A stretch of DNA of 64,000 bases. Origin: RHKX01 sp963784885. Its GTDB lineage: Bacteria; Actinomycetota; Thermoleophilia; Solirubrobacterales; 70-9. Where the stretch lies: the NCBI GenBank assembly GCA_963784885.1, contig CAWATA010000004.1, forward strand, positions 780,215 to 844,214. Reading direction: 5' to 3'. The position numbers were made by a program, and so were the translations under genes. Below, in pieces: positions 36,097-43,748 of the stretch. A model generated the notes under the pieces. That model ran no database searches, was not told where the DNA came from, and saw nothing but the letters and a program-made list of their open reading frames with translations. Position 1 is the stretch's first letter, and the number at the start of each line of letters is the position of its first letter.

Positions 36097-37247
36097 CTTC
36101 GGCTCCGATCGCCCGCCGGCGCCGGAAGCGCGGCGTAGATCGCCTCGTACTCGTCGAGCCAGCGATCGACGTCCCGATCGTCGACGACCGCCGGCACCGC
36201 AGTCGTGGCCTGCTCCCAGGCGGAGCTCTCGCGAAGGCCCGTCGCGGCTTCCACGAGATCGTCCGCGGTCGGCTCGAACCCCGTGACGCCGCCCATCCCC
36301 TCCGCCTCCGCGAGCCCGCCACGGCGACTGGCCAGCACCGGCCGTCCGGCGGCGAGCCATTCGCAGACCGTGTAGGGCGGGCCACTCGGCTCCTCCCACG
36401 TCGAGGGAACGGCTCCGGCATCGCATTCGAGCAGGAAGCCCTCGACCGCAGCGCCCTCGAGCCGGCCCGCGTAATCGACATCGGCAGCCTCCACCTGCGG
36501 GCGAAGGGGGCCGTCGCCGGCGATCCGGAGCGCGATGCCGGCCGCCCGCAGGCGCGGCACGGCCTCGAGGAGGACCGCCACGCCCTTCGTCTCGGTGAGG
36601 GCGCCGAGGTACCCGAGGGTGCGGAGCGCCGCCGGCCGGTCGGTGGGAGTGGACTCCGGAGGAACGAGCGGAAGCCGGATGACGCTTCGGTCGACGGCCG
36701 TGAACAGATCGGCATGGGCGCGGATCAGGTGCTCGGACCCCGCCACGAGCCGGTCGACGCCGTTGGCCCAGCGGGAGAGCCGGCGCGTGCGGGCACCGCA
36801 GAGGAGCGGACTCGGCTCGCACGGAGTCCCGTTTCTGCGGATCAAGCTCGTCCGGGGGCAGAGCAGGTAGTAGTCGTGAAGGGAGTGCACACACGGGATT
36901 CCGGCGCGGCGCGCGACCTCCCAGATCCCGGTGCCGATCCCCGGCAGGTTGTTCGTGTGGATCAGGTCGGGCCGGAGCGCGGCGAGCACGCTCTCGAGGC
37001 GGGGCCAGGGCGCCGCGACGATGTCCCCGACCCGGTTTTCGATCCGTCGCAGACGACTGTTGCGCCAGTCGCTGCCGTGCAGGGTCAGCGTCTCGATGCC
37101 GGGCACCGGCGTCTGCTGGGGAAACGCGGTCAGCACGACCGGCTCATGTCCGCGCAAGCTCATCCCGGTTGCCAGATCGCGCACGTACCGCTCGGCGCCT
37201 CCATAGCCGGGATCGGACCCGTGAGAGTTGACGAGCAGGATTCGCAT
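36093..37247 (-). CDS. Glycosyltransferase family 4
   Basis: 384-aa GT-B enzyme. N-terminal MRILLVNSHGSDPGYGGAERYVRDLATGMSLRGHEPVVLT, with HSLHDYYLLCPRTSLIRRNGTPCE typical of a large subgroup with a Cys-rich loop. The donor half has LGYLGALTETKGVAVLLEAVPRL, AGRLEGAAVEGFLLECDAGAVPSTWEEPSGPPYTVCEWLAAGRPVLAS. Start ATG 37247 overlaps the preceding stop (ATGA). Cytoplasmic face of the membrane, adding a sugar to the lipid-linked repeat unit; the sugar is unknown. Confidence 0.9.
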   Translation of the reverse strand: MRILLVNSHGSDPGYGGAERYVRDLATGMSLRGHEPVVLTAFPQQTPVPGIETLTLHGSDWRNSRLRRIENRVGDIVAAPWPRLESVLAALRPDLIHTNNLPGIGTGIWEVARRAGIPCVHSLHDYYLLCPRTSLIRRNGTPCEPSPLLCGARTRRLSRWANGVDRLVAGSEHLIRAHADLFTAVDRSVIRLPLVPPESTPTDRPAALRTLGYLGALTETKGVAVLLEAVPRLRAAGIALRIAGDGPLRPQVEAADVDYAGRLEGAAVEGFLLECDAGAVPSTWEEPSGPPYTVCEWLAAGRPVLASRRGGLAEAEGMGGVTGFEPTADDLVEAATGLRESSAWEQATTAVPAVVDDRDVDRWLDEYEAIYAALPAPAGDRSRR

Positions 37248-38335
37248 CAGCCCGCAGCATCCAGGAAGAGCGCGCAGACCCGGCGAGCGGTCGCATCCCA
37301 CGAGTAGCGTTTGACGAGCTCGCCGCCTCGCGCCCGCAATCGCTCGCGGACGCCTGCGTCCCCGACGACCTCGCGGATCGCCGCCGCCCACGCATCGGTG
37401 TCGGCGGGTGGGACCAGCATCGCGCCCTCGCCGGAGACCTCGCGCAACGCCGGGATGTCGCTGGCCACCACGGGACAGCCGCGGGCCATCGCTTCGAGGC
37501 TGGTGAACCCGAAGCCCTCGTACAGCGACGGAAGCATGAGGGCCGTCGCCCCGCGGTACAGGCCCTCGAGCTCTGCGTCGCCGACATCACGCCGGATCTC
37601 GATCCTGGCGCCACATCGGGCTCGCTCGACGGCCGCCTCGACCTCGTCGAACCGCTCGCCCCGGCTTCCCACCAGAACCAGCCGGAGGCCCTCGATCCGA
37701 GCCCGATCGAAGGCCTCGATCAGCAGCGGCAGGTTCTTGTGGGCGGAGAGGTTGCCGACGTAGAGCAGGTATCGCCCTGTCCCGGGCGCCACCTCGGATG
37801 CAGTGGTCCCGGCGCTGAGTCCGGGCCCGGAGTGGATCACGTCGATCCGAGCCGGATCCGCTCCGAAGTGCTGAACCGCTTCGTCTCGCGCGAAGCCGGA
37901 CACTGCAACCGCGCGGACGGCGTTCCGGGCGGCCCAGGGCTGAAGGAACCGCTTGTGGGCAACCCGTCCCCGTTCGAAGCGGTGATGGATCGCAGCGTCG
38001 TGAATCGTCGTCACGAAGGGGCGCCGCGGGGCGAGCAGCGGTCCGGTCAGGTCGAAGAAGTGAAGGAGGTCGGCCGGTCGCGCCCGGCAGGAGAGCTGTT
38101 CGCCGGCGATCCGCGCGAGCCCGGCGTTCGCGTCGGCGAACGGCCAGCCGGCGAGTTGGACCGGGATGTTCCTCGTCTCCGTCAGGCTCGCGCCCCTCGC
38201 CGTCGTCAGCAGGTCCATGGCGACATCGGGGAAGTCGGGGGCCACGCGATCGAGCGCGCGGGCAAGGGTCGCCGCGTAGCGGGGTACACCGGAGTTGCCG
38301 CCGGCGATCAGACCGACGAGGAGAACGCGGACCAT
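37247..38335 (-). CDS. Glycosyltransferase family 4 (mannosyltransferase-like)
   Basis: 362-aa GT-B transferase: MVRVLLVGLIAGGNSGVPRYAATLARAL, then VTTIHDAAIHHRFERGRVAHKRFLQPW, RYLLYVGNLSAHKNLPLLIEAFDRARI, and LPSLYEGFGFTSLEAMARGCPVVASDIPALREVSGEGAMLV. The E-G-F-G-x(3)-E-A-M block is the nucleotide-sugar site seen in mannosyl- and related transferases. Start ATG 38335 lies just inside the end of the Wzy gene. Part of the tightly overlapping minus-strand operon. Confidence 0.9.
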   Translation of the reverse strand: MVRVLLVGLIAGGNSGVPRYAATLARALDRVAPDFPDVAMDLLTTARGASLTETRNIPVQLAGWPFADANAGLARIAGEQLSCRARPADLLHFFDLTGPLLAPRRPFVTTIHDAAIHHRFERGRVAHKRFLQPWAARNAVRAVAVSGFARDEAVQHFGADPARIDVIHSGPGLSAGTTASEVAPGTGRYLLYVGNLSAHKNLPLLIEAFDRARIEGLRLVLVGSRGERFDEVEAAVERARCGARIEIRRDVGDAELEGLYRGATALMLPSLYEGFGFTSLEAMARGCPVVASDIPALREVSGEGAMLVPPADTDAWAAAIREVVGDAGVRERLRARGGELVKRYSWDATARRVCALFLDAAG

Positions 38336-38339
38336 CGGC

Positions 38340-39764
38340 TCAGGAGCTGCGGCGAGAGCTCGACGCCGGTTCTCGCTCCTGATCGGAGGCCGCCGAGATG
38401 GCGATCCCCAGGAGCAGGAGGCCGAGGAACGCGGTCGGAAACCCCGTGAAGGAGGCCCTGGTGAGCGCATCGATCAGCAACGCCGCCATGATGGCCAGGG
38501 CGAACCATCCCTCGTCGAGGCCGCGTCGCGCCGCCGCGAGCGCGCTCATCGTCAAGCGGGTGAACAGAGCGAGGAGCAGGCCGAGGCCGATGAAGCCGAC
38601 GTCGGCGATCGTCGCCAGATAGCCGGAGTCGACCGCCTGCGCATCGGTCGTGCTGGTGGCCTCGGCGGGCGCGAGCGTGTAGCTCGAGCGGGCTGCCGCC
38701 GTGCCCACCTCCCCCACGCCTCGCCCCATCAGCCACTCACCGGGGTCTTCTCCCAGCGCCGCGGTCCAGGCCGAGATGCGGCCGTTGAGCACGACGTTCG
38801 CAGATGCCGCGGTCGCGTTCTGGCTGCCGTTGGCGACGGACACCGTGTTCGACTCGGTTCCCTGGGCGTTGATCAGAAGCAGCGCGCTCGCGAAGGTGAT
38901 CGCGACGACCGCGAGCAGGGCGGTCACGGCATGGCCGCGGCGCCACATGACGAGGCCGGCGAAGGCGATGACGATCAGGGCCGCCGTCCGGCTGAACGAG
39001 AAGACGAGACCGAACAGGATCAGCGTCCCGGCGCCCCAGGCCACCGGCCCCCGCCGGAGCCGGAACATGACCGCGGCGAGCCCGAAGAGCAAGAACGCCG
39101 CGTAGGCGAACGGGTCGTCCAGGGTCCCGAAGCTGCGCAACTGCCCCCCGCCCAGCGAGCGGACCTGCGCGTCGAAGGAGTAGCCCCAGTCGACGAGCGT
39201 CCACTTGCCGACGAGCTGCTGGACGATTCCGTAGAACGCGACGACGCAGGCGGCGCCGATCAGGGTCGCAAGCGCCCACCGGAACGTCCGCCGTGGATCG
39301 GGCAGGATCATGCCGACCAGCAGCAGCAGGAGCGGCTCGCTCGTCAGCCGGACGCCCTGGGCCCAGGCAGTGTCGTGTCCGCTGCCGACGTTGATCACAT
39401 AGAGGCCGAGAAGGATCGCCACCAGGATGAGCACCCAGCGATCGACGATCCGCCGTTCGAACACGAAGACCACCGTTGCCGCCACCACCGCGGCGACCAC
39501 CACGGCGTCCTTGACGACCCCGATCTCCGGCGCGACGAAGACCTTCAGCAGCGGGACGAGGGCGAACAGAATGATCGTCCCGCTGACCGCGACGTGGGGA
39601 TAGACCATGAACGTCGCCACCGTTCCGAGGAACAGCGCGATCGAGGCGGCCAGCCCGACGCTGATCTGCGCGCCGGCGGTTACGGCCAGGTAGGCGGCGA
39701 GCAGCGTGGCGACGCAGCCCCCGGCACCGATGGCGAGATCGGCGGGGCTCAGCCTCGCCCTCAT
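38340..39764 (-). CDS. O-antigen ligase/polymerase-family membrane protein (Wzy-like)
   Basis: 474 aa with about 11-12 membrane segments and a large extracytoplasmic loop late in the sequence (residues about 295-395, ESNTVSVANGSQNATAASANVVLNGRISAWTAALGEDPGEWLMGRGVGEVG). The RISAW...P..W..G.G pattern is that of the Wzy_C/O-antigen ligase domain. Predicted to polymerise or transfer lipid-linked repeat units outside the membrane. Starts directly after the kinase stop (TAA then ATG across one AT pair). Confidence 0.86.
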   Translation of the reverse strand: MRARLSPADLAIGAGGCVATLLAAYLAVTAGAQISVGLAASIALFLGTVATFMVYPHVAVSGTIILFALVPLLKVFVAPEIGVVKDAVVVAAVVAATVVFVFERRIVDRWVLILVAILLGLYVINVGSGHDTAWAQGVRLTSEPLLLLLVGMILPDPRRTFRWALATLIGAACVVAFYGIVQQLVGKWTLVDWGYSFDAQVRSLGGGQLRSFGTLDDPFAYAAFLLFGLAAVMFRLRRGPVAWGAGTLILFGLVFSFSRTAALIVIAFAGLVMWRRGHAVTALLAVVAITFASALLLINAQGTESNTVSVANGSQNATAASANVVLNGRISAWTAALGEDPGEWLMGRGVGEVGTAAARSSYTLAPAEATSTTDAQAVDSGYLATIADVGFIGLGLLLALFTRLTMSALAAARRGLDEGWFALAIMAALLIDALTRASFTGFPTAFLGLLLLGIAISAASDQEREPASSSRRSS

Positions 39765-41288
39765 TTAGCCCTTACCGTAGTAGCCGTACTTGCTGTCGGC
39801 TTGAACGTCCGTCATCACTGCTCCGACGACCTCCGCCGGCCATGTTCGCAGCTGTCGCTGGAGGTTGCGCAGGTTTCGCTGGGATGCGCGGCCCTGTCGG
39901 ACGACGAGCAGGACGACGTCGACCAGACGGGCGAGTTCGGAGACCTCGACCGTGAGCAGGGCCGGAGGCGTGTCGAGGATCACGAGGTCGGCATCGGCCC
40001 GCAGCTGCCCGAGCAGGTGCTGAAGCTGCTCCTGCTGGGGAGCGCTTCGGGTCATGCCGCCGGTCGGGAGGATCCGCAACGAGCCATTCGACTCGACCGC
40101 ACGCGTGCCGCCGGTCCGCGGTGGATGGACCCCGTCATCCTGGGGGCTGGTGAGCGTGGGGTGCGTGCCCTCGAGCGAAGCGGTCCAGCAGGTCTGCTCG
40201 AGGGAGGCGCGCCGCGACATCACCTGGAGCGCTCCCGGCGCACCTTCGGGGATCGCAAAGGTCTCGGCGAGGCCGGGCTTACGGAAGTCGAAGTCGGCGA
40301 GGATCACGTTGGAGCCGCGGCGCGCGATGGCGACGGCGAGGTTGGCCGCGGTCGTCGTCTTGCCCTCGCGGGGTATCGAGCTCGTGACCGCCATGGCGGC
40401 GCCCTCGTCGCCGGCCTTGGTGTGGACGAGCTGGGCAGCGAGGAGCGCATAGGAATCCGCGAATTCAGCCTCGTGGCGGCCGTAGCTGACGATCCGGTTG
40501 CTGCGCGGTATCGATCGCACGCTCGCCAGGACCGGGACCGAGATCAGATCCTCGACGTCGACCTCCGAGCGTACGGTCGTGTCGATCGCCTCGCGGATGG
40601 CGACCAGCACCAGCGCGATGATCAGGCCGATCGAGAATCCGATGATCGAGTCGCGCAGCGGTGCGGGACTCGTCCGGTCGGCGGTATCAGCGGCCTCGAC
40701 CAGGGTCGTATCACTGGCGTTGTCCTCGAGGACCTGGAGCTTGTTGAGGTCCTGCTCGATCTGCGACCGACGTGGACTGTCGGCCGGGAGCGAGTCCAGC
40801 GCGGCCTGCAGGCCCTTGACGGTGCTCTCGACCTGGCTGGCCGCGAGCTTCGTCCGGAATTCGATGTAGCCGCGAGCGACGGTGTTGGCCTTCCCGATCG
40901 CGTCGTCGGGGTCTGAGCTCGACGACGTGAACGCGATCAGATCGCTGTTCGGATCGGCCGTGACGCTGACGTCGGACTGAAGCTCGCTCGCAGTGCCGTA
41001 GGCCTCGTCGTCTCTCTGCGCGGCCACGTTGTAGACCTCGTTCGACTCGGCGATGCCGAGGGCGGTCTGCTGGACCCGCGCGGGATCGACGAAGCTCGGC
41101 TGGGTTCCCGAGATGATGCTCGCCAGCGGTGTGCTGGAGACGAGGACCTTGGCGGTCGCCTCGTAGCGGGCACCCTGGGCCTGCTTGAACACGTTCACGG
41201 CGACGACGCCGAGGATCATCAACCCGACGATCAGCGGCAACGAGCGTCGCAGCGCTGCCTTGAGCGCATCTACTCCTCCGGAGGTCAT
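39765..41288 (-). CDS. Wzc-like polysaccharide co-polymerase / bacterial tyrosine kinase
   Basis: 507-aa fusion of a Wzz-type chain-length domain and a BY-kinase. TM1 at 17-33, extracytoplasmic domain, TM2 at 213-231, then Walker A SSIPREGKTTTAAN (303-316), Walker A' ILADFDFRKPG (329-339), Walker B DLVILDTPP, and a C-terminal tyrosine cluster YGYYGKG for autophosphorylation. It controls chain length and export of the polysaccharide, cycling with the phosphatase at 35386. First gene of the overlapping minus-strand run. The fused arrangement resembles proteobacterial Wzc rather than the split Firmicute form. Confidence 0.92.
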   Translation of the reverse strand: MTSGGVDALKAALRRSLPLIVGLMILGVVAVNVFKQAQGARYEATAKVLVSSTPLASIISGTQPSFVDPARVQQTALGIAESNEVYNVAAQRDDEAYGTASELQSDVSVTADPNSDLIAFTSSSSDPDDAIGKANTVARGYIEFRTKLAASQVESTVKGLQAALDSLPADSPRRSQIEQDLNKLQVLEDNASDTTLVEAADTADRTSPAPLRDSIIGFSIGLIIALVLVAIREAIDTTVRSEVDVEDLISVPVLASVRSIPRSNRIVSYGRHEAEFADSYALLAAQLVHTKAGDEGAAMAVTSSIPREGKTTTAANLAVAIARRGSNVILADFDFRKPGLAETFAIPEGAPGALQVMSRRASLEQTCWTASLEGTHPTLTSPQDDGVHPPRTGGTRAVESNGSLRILPTGGMTRSAPQQEQLQHLLGQLRADADLVILDTPPALLTVEVSELARLVDVVLLVVRQGRASQRNLRNLQRQLRTWPAEVVGAVMTDVQADSKYGYYGKG

Positions 41289-41550
41289 TGGGCGTTCGGG
41301 TGATTCATTGGGGGTGCCGCGGGCGGGTCAATGATTGTTCGGCGCCGATCCTGCGCCCCCTGCTCGCTCATCGGTGCCGCTATCGGCCGCGACAGTCTAG
41401 AGCGTGAATCCTGCGGGCCGAGAGCCGTCGGCGATAGCGGAATTGCAGATGCTCATACGTACGTCCACTGTTCGGATGCGGGGTCATTGCCCGCGTCCCG
41501 GGTGACGATCACGCCATCTGAAGAGACGAGTGCGCACTGGGCGCGCTCCC
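41289..41550. other. Divergent intergenic region between kinase and glycosidase genes
   Basis: About 260 bases that must hold the promoters of both the minus-strand polysaccharide operon and the plus-strand riboswitch-glycosidase transcript. I see no -10/-35 pair convincing enough to mark. Confidence 0.5.
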
Positions 41551-41626
41551 GAAAAAGGCACACCCGTCGTGAGGCGGGGTCGCAAAGCCAGGGATCTCAC
41601 CGGTTCGAGACCGCCCAGCTGCCGAG
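41551..41626 (+). ncRNA. Class-I cyclic-di-GMP riboswitch (GEMM) candidate
   Basis: The leader just before the glycosidase gene fits the GEMM-I architecture. P1 pairs GGCA (41557-41560) with TGCC (41620-41623). P2 is CCCGTC-GTGA-GGCGGG (41563-41578), closed by a GNRA tetraloop. Next comes the hallmark junction GTCGCAAAGCC (41579-41589; consensus GACGCAAAGCC), then a P3 region GGGATCTC...GAGACC ending GCCCAGCTGCC (consensus GCCAGGUUGCC). The Shine-Dalgarno GAGGAGG (41624-41630) directly abuts the 3' strand of P1, so ligand binding could control translation. Confidence 0.82.
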
Positions 41627-41637
41627 GAGGACGTCAG

Positions 41638-43128
41638 ATGTTGCCAGCCGCACCCGCACCCCCGACTCTGCGCATGCACAGGGCGGTCCTCATCGGGGTG
41701 CTGGCTGTACTGTCGTTCCTCGGAATGGCATCCCGCTCCGAAGCGGCACCCCCGGGGGCAGAGAGCTTCGGCATCGCGACCGGAGGAGCGATCCAGAACG
41801 AGGACGCGACGACGCTCGGGAAGGACCTCGACGCGATCGGCAACGCCGGCGCGAAGTGGATCCGGATCGACATCAACTGGGCACAGATCCAGTCCGGCGG
41901 GCCCTCGAGCTACAACTGGACCGCGATCGACCGCGTGGTCCAGGGTGCGTCCGCTCGCGGCATCAACGTGCTCGGCACGATCATGTACACGCCCGGCTGG
42001 GCTCGCCCTTCCGGCACCTCCGCCACCTACGGCCCGGACCCCGCCAAGTACGCGGCCTTCGCCAAGGCCGCCGCCTCCCACTACTCGGCCCTCGGCGTCC
42101 ACGCCTACGAGGTCTGGAACGAGCCGAACACCAAGTCCTTCTGGACCCCGTCTCCCAACGTCGGGGACTACACCCGCCTGCTGAAGGCCGCCTACCCCGC
42201 GATCAAGGCCGGCGACCCCCAGGCGACCGTGCTCTCCGGCGGAACGGCGCCGGCGCCCGACGACGGCACGAACTACGCGCCGGTCACGTTCCTCAAGGGG
42301 GTCTATGGGAACGGCGGCGGCGACTCGTTCGATGCCGTGTCTCACCATCCCTACTGCTGGCCCGCCTACCCCGGAGACGCCCAGGGCTGGAGCGCCTGGT
42401 ACCAGATGTACGGCACGAGCCCGAGCCTCCGCTCGGTGATGTCCGGTCACGGCGACTCCGGCAAGAAGATCTGGGCGACCGAATACGGCGCGCCGACCGA
42501 CGGCCCGGCCGGGAGCTTCGTCAGCGAGAGCGATCAGGCGAAGATGATCGCGAAGGCCTACGGCGTCTGGCGAACCTACGACTGGGCGGGACCGCTCTTC
42601 TCCTACCAGGGGCGCGACCTCGGAACGAGCAAGGACAGCCGGGAGAACCACTTCGGACTCCTCCGCAACGACTGGACGCCGAAGCCGGGCTACGACGCCT
42701 ACAGGCAGGCCGTCGCCGATGCGACCGGCACGGAGCCGCCGCCGACGGGCACGCCCCCGACGGACACCACGACCACTACACCCACCACCACGACGGTCCA
42801 GGTCAAGAAGAAGGGCAGGGGCGGCGCCAGGACACTGAAGCGCAGCGCGGTCGCCGGCGGCGTCAGCCCGAGGACGTCCCATCAGGCAAAGCTCTCAGGT
42901 CGGGTCAGCCTGAAGGTCTACCGCCGGGTCAACGGCAACTGGCGGATGGCGTCCCGGCAGAAGCTCGCGAAGGTCGGCCCGCAAGGCCGTTTCCGGACGC
43001 GCCTCGGGCGCTTCGGCAAGCGCATCCGCCGGCCCGGGACCTACCGGGTGCGGGCCCGCTACCTCGGCAACAAGGCCGTCAAGCCGTCCGCTTCCCGTTA
43101 CCGCAAGTTCAAGATCCGCAAGGCCTGA
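41638..43128 (+). CDS. Secreted clan-A glycoside hydrolase with C-terminal beta domain
   Basis: 496 aa. Signal peptide (MHRAVLIGVLAVLSFLGMASRSEA after a short lead), then a (beta/alpha)8 catalytic domain of the GH5/GH39-like type: WIRIDINWAQIQ, VWNEPN with acid/base E162, HHPYCWPAYPGD and ATEYGAP with nucleophile E282. A Thr/Pro-rich linker (about 405-425) leads to a basic C-terminal beta domain (SGRVSLKVYRRVNGNWRMASRQ ... GTYRVRARYLGN). GAGGAGG seven bases before ATG 41638 is a near-perfect ribosome-binding site. Lying beside the polysaccharide operon, it may trim or release that polymer; the substrate is unknown. Confidence 0.88.
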   Translation: MLPAAPAPPTLRMHRAVLIGVLAVLSFLGMASRSEAAPPGAESFGIATGGAIQNEDATTLGKDLDAIGNAGAKWIRIDINWAQIQSGGPSSYNWTAIDRVVQGASARGINVLGTIMYTPGWARPSGTSATYGPDPAKYAAFAKAAASHYSALGVHAYEVWNEPNTKSFWTPSPNVGDYTRLLKAAYPAIKAGDPQATVLSGGTAPAPDDGTNYAPVTFLKGVYGNGGGDSFDAVSHHPYCWPAYPGDAQGWSAWYQMYGTSPSLRSVMSGHGDSGKKIWATEYGAPTDGPAGSFVSESDQAKMIAKAYGVWRTYDWAGPLFSYQGRDLGTSKDSRENHFGLLRNDWTPKPGYDAYRQAVADATGTEPPPTGTPPTDTTTTTPTTTTVQVKKKGRGGARTLKRSAVAGGVSPRTSHQAKLSGRVSLKVYRRVNGNWRMASRQKLAKVGPQGRFRTRLGRFGKRIRRPGTYRVRARYLGNKAVKPSASRYRKFKIRKA

Positions 43129-43158
43129 CCGGATCCCGGCGGAATCTGCCCCGCTCAC

Positions 43159-43180
43159 GCCGCCCGTCGAGGCGGGCGGC
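43159..43180 (+). terminator. Hairpin terminator of the glycosidase gene
   Basis: GCCGCCCG/CGGGCGGC, 8-bp perfect stem with a 6-base loop, 30 bases after the stop codon. No T-tract. Confidence 0.6.
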
Positions 43181-43245
43181 CGGGGTGTTCAGGAGACGCA
43201 GATGCAAGCGGGCCCTCGCACTCAACAGGCGCAGGCACGCGAAGA

Positions 43246-43270
43246 CCTCGGGACCCAGCAGGTCCCGAGG
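43246..43270 (-). terminator. Hairpin terminator of the LPFTG-protein gene
   Basis: 10-bp perfect stem CCTCGGGACC/GGTCCCGAGG around a 5-base loop, 32 bases beyond the minus-strand stop at 43302. No T-tract. Confidence 0.6.
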
Positions 43271-43301
43271 GCTCCCTCGAACGGCTTCTGTCGGCTGCTG
43301 C

Positions 43302-43595
43302 TTAGGAGTGCTGCGGGCCGGCGCGACGAGCCAGGCGGGCCATCGCGACGCCGATCAGCACGAGCATCAGACCGCCGCCGATCAGCAGTCCGACATCGAG
43401 ACCGGTGAACGGAAGGCTCCCCGGGTCGGATGCGGAACCGCCGCTGGCACCGGAGGCAACGCCTGCTGCGGACGCACCGCCGGCACCACCGTAAGTCTCA
43501 ACTGCGGAATCGGCGCCGAACGCCGTCGGCGCAGCCATCAGCGCCACCACCAGAGTGGTGAGGCCGACATACATTCTCAACTTCATGTTCTTCAT
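43302..43595 (-). CDS. Small surface protein with LPFTG-type sorting signal
   Basis: 97 aa. Signal peptide MKNMKLRMYVGLTTLVVALMAAPTAFGA, a short Gly/Ser/Ala-rich middle, then LPFTG followed by a hydrophobic segment (LDVGLLIGGGLMLVLIGVAMA) and a basic tail RLARRAGPQHS. This is the full tripartite sortase signal, so the protein is probably linked to peptidoglycan or to a pilin. Start ATG 43595 is preceded by AGAGGA; a second ATG 9 bases later is possible. The mature chain is only about 40 residues of low complexity. No sortase gene is seen in the window. Confidence 0.78.
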   Translation of the reverse strand: MKNMKLRMYVGLTTLVVALMAAPTAFGADSAVETYGGAGGASAAGVASGASGGSASDPGSLPFTGLDVGLLIGGGLMLVLIGVAMARLARRAGPQHS

Positions 43596-43708
43596 AACTA
43601 TCGAAGGTCCTCTCGCTGTATCGATGACCATCCTGGTCATGCCCCCCAAGTGGTCGGGAAAACGGAACGGATTTTCGTCCGGCAAGGCTTGGAACTGTTG
43701 CACACGGC

Positions 43709-43739
43709 GCCGATTCGGTCAAACCAGACCCGAATCGGC
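43709..43739 (-). terminator. Hairpin after the second Wzy-like gene
   Basis: 12-bp stem GCCGATTCGG-TC / GACCCGAATCGGC with a single bulged base, 9 bases past the stop at 43749 on the minus strand. No T-run. Confidence 0.5.
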
Positions 43740-43748
43740 CGCAATCAG

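Noticed and set aside
38295..40916. 873-codon plus-strand frame opposite the Wzy and kinase genes
   Set aside because: Antisense shadow; the minus-strand genes carry clear catalytic motifs.
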